From positions 1 through 64,000 of the forward strand of contig WHVD01000019.1 in the NCBI GenBank assembly GCA_015178975.1: a stretch of DNA of 64,000 nucleotides, given 5' to 3'. The position numbers and the translations under genes are program-made. The notes below the pieces were generated by a model that was not told the origin of the DNA, made no database searches, and saw only the letters and a program-made list of their open reading frames with translations. Below are positions 43,486 to 55,046 of the stretch, piece by piece. Every line of letters begins with the position of its first letter. The first letter of the stretch is position 1. This DNA is from Hysterangium stoloniferum. Taxonomy: Eukaryota; Basidiomycota; Agaricomycetes; Hysterangiales; Hysterangiaceae.

Positions 43486-45742
43486 ATGGCAGTCAAGGCT
43501 TCTCTGCTCTCAGTTGTATATGTTCTGATATGTCTTTCTACACTCATTGAAATCTATTACGTCATTTCGCGCTCATCCTCTGCTAAGCCCCAGGATGTCG
43601 CACCTTCCCACCCCATTCCTCTGCTCATGGCAGAAGCAGAAACAAAGTTCAACGCCTTGTTAAAACGCCAAAGCAAGAGTCTCAACGCTGCTGTGGCTGA
43701 ATATCGTCGCAGATACAAACGTGACCCACCCAAAGGATTTGACGACTGGTATGCGTTTGCGATCGAAAATAATGTTAAAATCATAGACGAATACGATTCA
43801 CTGATGGACGACTTGGAGCCATTTCGGGAGCTTTCCGGTGAGGAGATTCGGAGACGAGTTCTCCAGGTCAGTCCTATAGTGCGATCATGCTGCACCGCCC
43901 TGCAGACGACCCTGCAGACGACCCTGCAGATCGCCTTTGACCTAATTCTATTTAACAGGTTGGATCTCTACCATCTGTAGATCTCGTCAGACTACGCAAT
44001 GGCACTACTGTAACAATGACTATGGAGAAGGGATTCAAGGATGACGAGGTCCGGCTTGCAAAAGTGGGGGGTCCTCGCGCAAAGGGCTTTCGTGTCATGA
44101 TGGAAAAATTCCAAAAAAAGGTTTGCCTCCCGAATTCACTTAATACCAAAAATTCATATCGGGACAGCTCCCTGATATGGATTTCCCTATTAATGCCAAG
44201 GCGGAAGGTCGCATCCTGATACCCTGGGAGCATAGAAAATATCCTAATATGACGTTGCAGGACTCCTCTAGTATGCACACCTCACCCTATGTTTTGAAAA
44301 TCACCATTCTAACTATTCGCGTTGGACATTTAAGAAGGAATCAAAAAAATGTTGAACGGCGAGTTCGTTCCCGACTGGCGTGGAGACGGCAACGTCTGGG
44401 AGGCCTATCGTCGCACCTGTGACCCCACTTCCCAAGCCCGCCGGCTCTTTGGCTCCATCCGTGGCCAAGCCATCCTAGCATCGTCGGGTGAGCCTTCCAA
44501 TGGAATGGAGGGACGGTCTTACGTCAAGGACCTGGACCCTCTGCAGTCTTCTGGTGATTCTAGCTTCGTTTTCGCAAAACATCCAGACTATGATTTTGAC
44601 TTCTGCAAACACCCATGGGCACGATATCAGCAAGGCCATTTTTTCAGTGACTGGAGGACTATTCCCGTTTTGTACCCAATTTTTTCCCCAGGGAAAGTTC
44701 GGGGATACTCGGATATAAAAATTCCAAGTCATTATTATTATTCATCAACTTCAGACTATACATACGGGTGGGATCCAGCGAATATGGTGATTAATGATGT
44801 AGACGAGAAGGAAGTAGCCTGGAACAAGAAAACGAATCAGATATTTTGGAGAGGGAGTACGACGGGTGGAGGCAGCTCTCCGCCCGGATTTTTGACGTCT
44901 TATCAGCGGCATAGGTATAGATGTGCTTTACTCGAACATTTCACATCTTTGATATTTTCCCTAGGTTTATGGAAATGGCTACGGCTCCTTCCAACGCAAG
45001 CCTTCCAGTTGTCTTCGCGGACCCTCCCGGATCCCGTAACTTTACCACCGTCGAGGTGTCCCGCCGAGCTATAAATAGCGAGATAATGGACGCGGCGTTC
45101 ACCAAGGCAGTCGGCTGTAAAGGTTTCCCTGGAGGCTGTAAACGTATGTTCGATCACTATCGCTTCACGAAGCCTGTGCCGCTAGGGGAACATTGGAAGC
45201 ATAAATACCTTGTCGACTTTGATGGCATGGGATACTCTGCCCGATCGCTTGCCTTCTTGAACTCTGAAAGTGCTCTGGTCAAGGCAACCGTCTATCGAGA
45301 ATTTTTTTCGGATTGGTTACAACCATGGTGAGTCTCATTGATCTATGTATCGCTGTGAAATTTGGAATCGACGGTGTGTATCAAGGCTGCATTATATCCC
45401 GCTCTCGCAATCCTACAAGGAGCTTTACAATATTTACGCATACTTCTCCGGTCCAACGCCGTCGATGCTCGAAGCAGCGAACTCGACGTCCCGGCCACTG
45501 AGCGGACCAGAAACACTCGCGACGGCAGGGGATATGCGATTAAGACGAATAGCGCAAGCAGGGCGGCAATGGAAGCGGACGATTGGGAGGAAAGTTGATA
45601 TGGAAAGTCAGTTCATTTTCTTTCTTTTCTGTCTCTGATTAAATTTTTACCTACTTGGCCGATAGTATATGTGTATCGCTTGTGTTTAGAATTTGCGAGG
45701 CTCTACGCAGATGATCGGGAGGCGATGGCGTATAAAGGTTGA
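43486..45742 (+). CDS. GT90 (CAP10-like) glycosyltransferase, 7 exons, 628 aa
   Basis: Type II Golgi enzyme of the CAP10/GT90 family, whose characterised fungal members act in capsule or glycan xylosylation. Exons: 43486-43866, 43959-44120, 44168-44270, 44335-44914, 44965-45327, 45386-45606, 45666-45742; all junctions keep frame with GT-AG (donors GTCAGT twice). Residues 2-25 form a signal anchor (SLLSVVYVLICLSTLIEIYYV). Conserved blocks: RRRYKRDPPKGFDDWYAFA, DWRGDGNVWEAYR, FWRGSTTGG (387-393), KYLVDFDGMGYSAR (D493 region) and the C-terminal VYVYRLCLEFARLYADDR. Length and ending fit the family and no defect is seen. The ATG at 43486 is chosen because it directly precedes the anchor. The donor sugar cannot be told from sequence. 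Confidence 0.92.
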
Positions 45743-48317
45743 GCAATGATCATATGTTTGCATCTCACCTGGCTTCTTTTATTTTATTCTCGCATAGGAT
45801 TGGACACTAAATATTAATACGCTGCTCTTTGTATATTGGACACTGGGCCATGCCGTGTATTAGGCGATAACTATCAACGTCATCAAATTCAGTTAAATAC
45901 TTGACTCTCTATATGAAAGTTTGTCGTCAAATAGGCTCACTGGGTCCAAATCACACAGGTTGATAGGACCACGGTGTATTGCTCGATGAACTAGCGAACG
46001 GTATACATGACGGGCAGCGTATGGTAAAGAAAAAGAAGGAAAACTTCCCGGGCTATATATGCCGTGATCACGTGCTAATAGAGACTAAAAAGTGAAACAA
46101 AAGGTGAGCGCGTATGACTGGGGCGCTAGGCTTACAATTGGTGATAATAAATGTATCACGGTCATTTCATTTATCAGGCGGTAATTATCGACATGATCGA
46201 AATTCTGCCAAATACTTCATTCGTGCATTTTTGGATCTCAGGGTACCTACCGTGAAGCCATGGATGTTGATTGTTGCGTTCGATAGTGGGTCTTTCGATG
46301 AAAAGAATGCATTTTTTATTCCCGGCTCAACTCGCCTGTAGTCCATTTCATGGCGGCTGAAACATTACTGAGAGATGATGCAACCTCTACCTGTCTCCTG
46401 CATCAGGATACTGCATGACGATACACAGACATCTTATGACTCGGAGTGGGCAACGATCACCGCACGAAATAGATGCAATGTTTACGTGGCAAAGAGGCTC
46501 GCTTCCTTTTGGCGCATCAAGGCGTTGAGTCGTACAGCGCACACGAAATCAAGGAATAACCTATGCCAGATGTCTCTTCTTCTGCCATTAGACTGCCGAA
46601 ACGGTCTCAATGCTCCTCCATAATAGGTTCTTTCATGCTAGCGCTAGCACTTGAATTCATAACTTGGACGAGTAGCTTCTATTTGAGTTAGGTGCGTGGC
46701 ACTTCCCTTATGGCAATGCTGCTTCCAGTGATGTCTCAAGAAGTGCTGGAGCCAGATTTGGCAGATCGGCGCAATGGACACTGGTGGAATATTGACCGCT
46801 GTCACGCCTAAAAACTTGCCAGTACTTGCGTTTCCTTAAACCGTCCGGTGTCATTGACGAGGCGCAAAGCTAGTTGGGACGGCTGTTTCATCCGAGTTTA
46901 AACAGGGTGAACAAGGACCTTGAAAGGTCGGCGCGTAGTTTTTCTTGATATTGCAGCGTGCGATCGACATGTCATGACAAATGGAACACGGCTCATTGGT
47001 ACCCTGCAAGGCGATGAGGACTCCCGAATCCTACGCAACGAAGGCGTCCCTGAAGCGGAGCGCGCCCCAGTACTAGAATGGGCTCTGACGGCGATTGAAG
47101 CTACTATTTAGCTGCGGATTTTTGACGAAAAGAAGGCAGACAACATGTGTCTTCGGGATGCTGTGCACTTCACTGGCTCGCACCGCAGCGGTTTGGAACC
47201 TGTACACATAGATCAGCCTACGTACTGGTTTAACTAAACTCTTAAGTTGACGCCGCATGACAATAAAGCGCCCAACATACGAGTACATCTGGTAGCAAAA
47301 CGGCAAGTTAGATACTGTTACCGTTGTTCCCTGTAGCAATTATACTTTCTGACTCATTAGAAACATGCTTCGGGATCATCACACTTTTGCCATTTTGGCG
47401 CGTTGAGTTAACATGTTTCCCCCGCCTGTGCTTGAGCTCCTGACCAAAGGGGTATGCACCCGGGCCTTTGTATTCAAGATGGCTCACTAGGAAGCCCAAG
47501 CGCCATGTCAGATCTCATATGCCCCACCTCTCCGGATAAGAACAACGTGCGGTGGGTTTAATTTTCCTGATTAAAGATCACTTCCCAAAATACCTGTAAA
47601 CAACACTGTCTTTGTCACATGCACTGACAACAACATAATGTTTTCGGAACTCTTTCTTTGAATCGATAATCTAGCCATTGGTACTACGTTGTTATTACAG
47701 CTGTAGACACGCTTTGCCGCACTGTACAATATCAGGGCCATGGCCGCATTCAGCTTCAGTCCCGAGCTGCTGGCGCTTCGTGGAAGTTTAGCGCTCGCTG
47801 AACTTACTCGGAATAAGGAACTACTTGCGTACCGCGTTTAGCAACTTTTCGTCTCAAGTGCTCAAAGTCATCTTTTTATTTTAGTCAAGTCATATAAATC
47901 AGTGGTTTATGACAGGGGGCGCGGCGACGACGGTAAATTTACATCAAACAGTATCCAGATGATCAATAGCGCACCAAGCTCAACTCCCGACTAGCTGGTT
48001 CGCTCAGCTACCATGGCGAATTCTTCTGTGGGTCAGCGCCGATGAAGATCTGGCCGCAGAGATGCATCAACGGCTCCACCAGATACATCTAGTAAACAAT
48101 TCAGGCGCCGCGATTACGTGGGCCTCAACTCCTCACAGCGCCTCGCAGTGTTTCCTCAACTTGCGGAGTTGATGTCCCTTGGGCAGCATAGCAGTACAAG
48201 TGATGATGTTTTTTTTTTCAATATGGACAGCAGTTTAGTGTTGGCTTGTACACTAAAGCACTAAAATTCGAGTACGTCCTTAATTGATAGTCGTCGCATT
48301 TTTTAAAGCAGAAACAT
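45743..48317. other. 2.5 kb with no recognisable gene
   Basis: Short ORFs occur (46114-46341, 46375-46623, 46920-47111) but none shows a domain, splice context or codon pattern I can support. It may hold relics of genes; no repeat family of the left half is seen here. Confidence 0.4.
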
Positions 48318-48482
48318 CGTGCCAGTGTATATTACAACCAGCTGGCAGGCATTGTGTATATTATTCTGCTTTGCTCGACGAAATTTGACAGGAATGGGCA
48401 CGGTGCCGGAAAATGTTACAACCAGTTGGCAGGTAGTATGTATGTTATTCTGCTTTACTCGACAAAACTTGAAACAGAAATG
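48318..48482 (+). repeat. tandem duplication of a ~96-bp unit
   Basis: Two adjacent copies share TTACAACCAGYTGGCAGG and TTATTCTGCTTTRCTCGAC. They lie about 220 bp upstream of the thaumatin-like gene and might be part of its promoter. Confidence 0.6.
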
Positions 48483-48624
48483 GGACGGAGAAAAATAGAC
48501 TAAAGGCCCAGCTGCCACCGGTCATCTATTACCCGATCAAATATGGATCTATCCCCCTAACCAGCCATGTAGCGCTGCCAAGTACTCAATTTGAATATTT
48601 CAAGAAAATCGTTATTTTATAGTC

Positions 48625-48630
48625 TATAAA
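48625..48630 (+). promoter_or_regulatory. TATA box of the thaumatin-like gene
   Basis: TATAAA 74 bp before the ATG, followed by a pyrimidine-rich stretch (ACTCCCCCTTCC), as is common at strongly expressed fungal genes. Confidence 0.5.
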
Positions 48631-48703
48631 GTCTGTAGTTTCAGAGCTCTCTGCACTCCGTTTTAACTCCCCCTTCCAGACAGATTTACTAATACACTCT
48701 ACA

Positions 48704-49618
48704 ATGTCTCGACTCATCTTTGTCGGAATCTTGGTTACTTTGTTGAATCATACCATGGCAGCCTCCCTCAATATTGTCAATAAATGCAACCAGCAAGTCT
48801 TCCTCTTCACGCAAAGCAGCTCTGGAACGATCGCCAACAACGTCGTTGTTGGTGCAGGAGCTACCCGGAACATGGGAATAAGTGCCAACTGGAATGGTGC
48901 TGTCAACGTTGGCAAGTAGCCCAGCTCATGGCTCGTTAGTCTCTGATTTACAACATTATTGTCATTAGGCACTGGATGCGGGAATAACCCGAATGCGTGT
49001 GCTACGGGGGGTCCCGTTTGGGATGGCAGAACCCCGTTCTCCCGCGCTGAATTAAACTGGGTATGCCAATTCACTCGATGACCTGCCAAGCTGGACTGAC
49101 CCTCTTCTTCAGGCGGGCATCCCCGGCAAAGTTGTCTACGACATCAGTCTTATATACGGCTACAATGTCGGAATGGCGATCTCCGGCTCTGGCGCTGGGT
49201 GTGCCCAGTATGCCTGCACCCTTCCCGGAGGCTGTGTGAGTGTTAATTGCGCTAAGAGGACTTGTTACCGAGATTGGTTGCGTAGCCCGTTCCTGGCCCC
49301 GGAGGATCGTGCTTTAGCGGCTGCTGCTCGTCGGCGGGTGCGTGTTCCAACGGCGCCCTTCCTCCTGGTGGCGGAGGCTGCCCTAACAATGGGTTTGCTG
49401 GCCCCCACTCTTCTTTCTATTTCAACAACTGTCCTAATGCATATGCATTCCCGTTCAACGATGGTGAGCGCGACTCTTTTCTGGAAGTTAATCAAAAATT
49501 CAATAATGTTAAAGGTGCTAACGGCGGAACACCGGCCAACAATGTTGTTTCGGTATGCAGCAGTACTGATATCACTGTAACGTTGTGTCCCGGAACTACG
49601 TCCCATATCCCTAAGTAA
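48704..49618 (+). CDS. secreted thaumatin-like protein, 4 exons, 251 aa
   Basis: Exons 48704-48911, 48969-49060, 49113-49235, 49286-49618. Intron 1 has a GC donor (GCAAGT); the nearby GT site leads to a stop, and the GC splice restores NVGTGCGNNPNAC. A signal peptide (RLIFVGILVTLLNHTMA) is followed by the thaumatin-type start SLNIVNKCNQQVFLF. Cysteine pairs and blocks typical of the family follow: TGGPVWDGRTPFSRAELNW, and near the end SFYFNNCPNAYAFPFND. An unusual insert rich in Cys, Ser and Gly (GGSCFSGCCSSAGACSNG, then PPGGGGC) precedes the last block. Family members bind or cleave beta-1,3-glucan or act as antifungal/defence-like proteins; which applies here is not visible. Intact. Confidence 0.85.
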
Positions 49619-51640
49619 AGAGAGGGGTGACCGTGCTTCGACCTGACGCGACAGGGCATGCTCACGAAGGTTGCATTGCGGACTAAGACTTGACTTGTTA
49701 CTATACGCCTACTACCTACATTAAACAGTGAATATAATATTTATTTGACATTAATCAATGTTAGATCGCTTCTCACCTTCCCCTGGTTTTCTATACCGGA
49801 AAATAGAGCTACGAACGCGATGGAAGCAAAATAAATGAGACTCATTCGCACCTTCCATCTTGCACTTGGAATCAGTCTTTCGTACAGTGTGGTAAGCGTA
49901 GGTGGTAGAACTAGGAGATCTAACCTTAAACTCAGACCTTTAATGATGCGGCTCTCTTTTCAAATTGGTTTTCAAGTTGCACTCTGGGGTGATCCAATAT
50001 AATATATTACATACATGCTAGATTTTCTTCCAATGACCAACACAGTGTATACGATTAAACACTTTCTCTCAACTAAGCTAAGCTAATCTTCGATAAATAA
50101 TCCCCCCCGAATCATATTCCGGCCCATACCCCGGTTATGTTTATGGCATTGTGTGTTGGATCAACAAGCATGGAATAATCCGCGATGACCGTATTCGGCT
50201 ATACGGCTACACGGTCATACGGTCATGCAAAGGCCGCAATATGGCCTTACGGCGATATAAACACAGGTAACAATAGTCATTTCGTACCCTTGTCTTGATA
50301 TCATATATTTGTAAGATGTTTCTGATATATTATATGGATATTTCTCTTGGCTACTAGATAGTTTAAATACAAGACAATTTAGTTAGTATCACCTCAGCTA
50401 TTTGGCATACTGCGCGCAAATACTGAGGTGAGATAGTTATCACTACTTTTATTTATCTTTCTTATTCATTTATTACCTAGTATTAATTGTTGTATCTAGG
50501 CAATCAATTCAGCTATTTGGCATACTGTGCGCAAATACTGAGTATTAATTGTTGTATCTAGACTCTTAACGCTAATATTGTGGTATAGCAGGATTGCATG
50601 CTGAAACGCCGCGCTCTTTCGTATTTCGCCAAACTATTTTGAGCTGTTATTTTGGAGCAGCCACGTTCCGGGTTCATCCATCCATGCAGAAGGCCCCGAA
50701 ATCGCATCGTGATGCCATTACTATTGAAGCCTTTAAAACAGGCTCTTTCGTCATCGGCCATCCAAAACTGGACAGGGACTCTTGACACATCAATGTTCAT
50801 GTAGCCTGGGATAACGATCAGCGAACGCTATTTGATACTTCCCGATGGCTCTCGGTAGAATATACAATGGGGAAGAGTCGCCAAAGGGAATTCAAACCCC
50901 AGGGGGCCATATTACGGTCCTGCGAAGCCCATATGCGAAAGGGCACGTCCACAGATGTAATCTCATGGAGTGTTTTATACGCGTTCATGTTTCCGGATGG
51001 GAGTGGCAGATATATACCAAGGGTCATAAGACCGTATGTACCAGTTACGGTTTCTGTTCTTTGGCGTCCTTTATTGGTGTTCAATCTCCATCAGTCAAAT
51101 GAACTAGTATGCAATGGTGCCGACCTACGCTCAAATATGATATAATTATAGTTGGCGGGGCCGATTCTATGCACTCGGCCAGTCATACGCAGGACCATTG
51201 GCACATCGACATTTAGAAACGGTCTCAACTCCCCTTTTGGTCGATTCTATGTCTCCAGATTCAAAGTGACGTACAAAGAGCTTTACGTATTCATGGAATG
51301 AGCGTGCCTTCTTGCAAACTCTGACACTACTTATTCTGATGGCTCGCACAAAAACCATGTTTTTTTTTCCTGTTGTACAGGCTAGTCGTGCTATCCACTT
51401 TGGAGGACAGGCTCTTATGAATGGGACAATATTCAATGGCGATGATAATACAGTATCTACGGATCAGACGTATTGAAAGGCATTCTCTCTGCTTTACTAC
51501 AATATAAATTAATTTAACAACTGCATAAAACGGAATAGACTCTGTCTCTCCCCCCATCGGAGGAGGACAGATACGGAAAGTCCAGAGTACACCATCGGAT
51601 GACGTCATCACGTACCAAACATCAACGGTTGCGGCCTCAC
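49619..51640. other. intergenic, includes a dispersed repeat
   Basis: About 50200-50560 matches 6475-6770 (CATACTGCGCGCAAATACTGAGG and neighbouring blocks); within it a 40-bp piece is repeated (near 50395 and 50510). No gene is supported in the rest. Confidence 0.45.
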
Positions 51641-53061
51641 TCAAATCCTTTTCCCCGAGTTATCTCCATCCGCAAACGGATCTCTCTCTCCACCGGTCTC
51701 CTCTAACCCTCCGTCTTTAAACCGATTCCTGTCCTTCTCATCCTCTAGTGGAACATCTCGTGAATTCACATCGGCACCATACCCAGGCAATTTACCGGCT
51801 TCATAGGGTGGTGCACCAGGCGGGGGACCGGGAGGAGGCGCAAAGCTGGGATACGGGTGATTTCCGCCTCCGTAGGCCTGTGTGGGTGCTGCATACGCCC
51901 CCCCGTACGGTTGTTGGGGAGGCGCATAACCGTACTGTTCTTGATAACCATAGGGCCGGTTGAAGGCTTGTAGACGGACTTGATCGGAGGGTGCTTGAGC
52001 GCGGAACGCAAGCGGATCGAGAAGCTGGCGATAAAACGAGTAGGCGATGCTGGCGAAAAAAAGGGAGAGGAGGCCACCGAGGATGAACCATGCGATAGTG
52101 CTGATGGAGTTACGGGAGAAAGCGTCAGAACAGACTGGGAGCATCGAGGTGAGTTTCATTATTAAAAAAAAAAAATGAAAGGGAAAGGGGCTGACACTGT
52201 TGGGCTTCCGTGTTTGAGAAGGTGTGGATCGAGCCACCCCAGAAACCGAAGCTCTGTGGAGTTAATTAAGGTTATTATTACGTAATCGGGACAATAAAAA
52301 GACTAACCGTACTGTCAATCTCTCCCATACTTTCCAGTCGGCACTCCTCCAGAATGGCGCTCTAAGAGACGTGGTCGGGTATAAATCTAGAATTAATCGG
52401 AAAGAGTTCGTGGCTCACCTTGAATGAAAAATGGACGATGGTCCTGATTAATTCAGCTCCAAAAACGATGAGAGCGACGAGTAACGAAAGGAAAACGAAT
52501 ATCCTGACAAGCGAGGTACGGCGCTATGTAGTGACGTATTTTAATTAGTAGGGCTACCACAATCATGAGCAAAAGACTGTTCAGTAGCACGTACAGTTAC
52601 AGCTGCGAATAATCCAAAAAGCTGAGGATATGGCATCAGTAAGTCAACATAGTCTGGTCATAATTGAGACACGTATGCTTACCTCGATTGCTGCAACGCC
52701 AGCGTACAGTGAGCCGAGGACGATGTCGAACGCCACAAGTTTCTTAAGTTCTTAAGCACTTGGTCAGTAATCGAAATCATAGCAATAGTTCTCATGAGGA
52801 CCTACCTGAGTTTTGTTTCTCGCCAGCAATGTCTTCAAAGGCGCCAGCCTGTATATACGACGAGCGTGTTAATGTTTGTTCATTTTCCAGGAGAATACAA
52901 GCTTACAGTCCTAACATTTCATCTTAACATTTAATTAGACAGTTGATGAGGTAAAATTGTACGAACCACGCAAGTGACCAAATGATACCCATTATGGTAC
53001 AGGCAATGACGATAGGACGAAGATTTGCGCGACCGAAGGCACGTCCTGCCACGGCATACAT
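51641..53061 (-). CDS. tetraspan membrane protein, uncharacterised basidiomycete type, 8 exons, 315 aa
   Basis: Exons from 5' to 3': 53061-52963, 52848-52806, 52750-52683, 52621-52595, 52523-52419, 52361-52308, 52253-52196, 52134-51641; all phases agree. Four hydrophobic segments: LRPIVIACTIMGIIWSLAWF (about 14-33), LVAFDIVLGSLYAGVAAIEL (about 52-71), LVRIFVFLSLLVALIVFGAEL (about 84-104) and STIAWFILGGLLSLFFASIAY (about 163-183). The extracellular loop between 3 and 4 has cysteines (EECRLES, FCSDAF). The tail is rich in Pro, Gly and Tyr (YGYAPPQQPYGG), probably cytosolic. Its function is unknown. A further 5' exon cannot be excluded because a splice-acceptor-like TGCAG lies just upstream of the chosen ATG. 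Confidence 0.8.
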
Positions 53062-54190
53062 TGGGGGACGGCCTGCATTTACGAGAACGAGAATGTGGAG
53101 AAGACACGTATGTCGGCGAAAGTGGCGGAAATAATGTAATGGGAGGTTCCGGTATCAAATGTATATATGGTACGGTGTGGGATATGAGCATAGCGCATTG
53201 GACCACGGGAAAGAATGGATATATGATGAACACTGTCAGAATTTCTATTAAAAAATGGGGAAAAGGCGTACCACTCGGTGGAGGTGGTCTTGTTACTGGC
53301 ATCTTCAAACTGCTCTTTCTAGCTCCTTAGTGACGTGTGTAATATCCAAATTGGTATGGGATACTCGGGTATCAGAGGGACAATATCAGATATTTCAAGG
53401 TTATAGTATACAGGTGGTCGTAGTAGTCGTTGAGAAAAGGGGCTCGAATAGGAAGGTTGGCGGATGACGTAAGGCTGTGTCGGCGATCTCGGTCTGAGAA
53501 CAATTGTTACTTATGGTAAGGCTCGGGTAAGTAAGGTGAAGCAAGATGCTCACAACAAAATGCTGTAAGGAACAGCTTTTCTGCACGGTCATCCAAGCAA
53601 GCCCCGATCATACACTATTTTTGACCCCTTTTGCCTAGTGATGCTGCGGCGAGCATAACTTTCATACTAAATTTTCTTGTCATGTTCAGGCATTATTTTA
53701 GAACTGATCAGCATTTTCTTGGCAATATTCAAAATACACGGCATATTCTAAATAGCTCTTTGGGAAACACATCCGATTGGCAGTTTGGAGAGTGCCGAGA
53801 TATATCGTTCAGCCCGGAAATTTTCCGGAGGATTCTTCAGAATACATTGTCGAAACTTTGTACACACTCAAGGAAATCTCACATGTCCCATGAATTCTGA
53901 AAAATATTCCGAGGTCGAAAATTTGACCCTCAGCACTGTATGAGGCGAATAATAAAACTACTAGCCTCACGTTTACGCCTAGGCATATGCATAATTCCAT
54001 GTGCTTGCACGCTATACTTCCTTCAAAGGCGGGAATTTAAACCATCAGATGCGCAGCCCGTATTCCCATATTTTTAGTCCCCTCTAACTGGCCCTGCAAG
54101 AAGGCTTATCCAGACGAGACTACTGGATTTTAGTATCAGGAGGGTGCTATAAACCCTGGGCCTACCAATAGATCCTATTATTGTAAGGAA
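53062..54190. other. intergenic, nothing recognised
   Basis: Upstream region of the membrane-protein gene on one side. No domain-bearing ORF or repeat was identified. Confidence 0.35.
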
Positions 54191-54345
54191 GTCAGGTTCC
54201 TGTAGTTATAAATGCCCGCATTTCTTTCGATAATTAATGCATATTTATACAGTTGCTCGACGGCACAACCGTCAGCCTTCGTACATAACCTGATACTGAT
54301 ACGCGAGACGATAACATCGCTTTGGAAACGTTAATTGGGCTAAGA
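54191..54345 (+). pseudogene. polygalacturonase relic (exons 2-4 region)
   Basis: Contains GTTCCTGTAG (microexon 2 relic), then a stretch matching exon 3 (TGCTCGACGGCACAACCGTCAGC) and exon 4 (GATAACATCGCTTTGG) of PG1/PG2, with stops and no further exons. It is the remains of a third gene copy upstream of PG2. Confidence 0.7.
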
Positions 54346-55046
54346 TAAAAAATGACCCTGCTCAATACCGTCCGAGTCGGTTGCATATCGGTGCGGAAAC
54401 CGAATTGCTCAGGATATTTTGTCTACCCTGCTTACACTAGCTATAGCACATCGCCGAAGGCGGTCGAGGCGGAGTCGTATTTCAGAGTGTCTCGTGATGA
54501 GAGGTCGATGAAAGACAATATAATACATGATTGGAGATTTGGAAGAGGACGCTTCTGTGAGAAGAGCATAGTATGCCTGTCGTGTGTAAGCAGGGATTGG
54601 GGGACGAACCTCCGCGGGAGTCACATATTGATCTCAGGGAAATATAATATATGCACATAGATATGTCATAACTATACCTGGAAACAACATTTTAATGTAA
54701 AAATTCACCAATCTATAGATCTGTGTTTTTAGCAGTATACGATCTAGCCAGAATAGGACGAATCGGAGGGTTTATTGAGAGGTAAAACGTACCTATAACA
54801 ACACGTCGAAGACATTAGATTTGACGGGTTTTCCTCGGGATGATCGAGAACCAAATGCTGCATTATGGTATCAGGCCCTCGCGGGCAATGGCGCCGTTGT
54901 GAGGCTCCGGTGGTCACGCCAGAAGAGGGGGGGTGTTCGGATTTACTACAAAGAGGAAGTCTTGTCTGGATGACAACCTATCCCACCCTCTTAAGTCGTG
55001 TAGTGTCGCTTCAATTCCTAAACCAGACTTAAGCTGAAGTTTCACC

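Noticed and set aside
46114..47111. Three short ORFs downstream of the GT90 gene
   Set aside because: No recognisable domain, no in-frame splice partners, lengths expected by chance.
52931..53308. 125-codon ORF over the start of the membrane-protein gene
   Set aside because: It is another frame of the same minus-strand exon and upstream DNA; the spliced frame beginning at 53061 gives the membrane protein.
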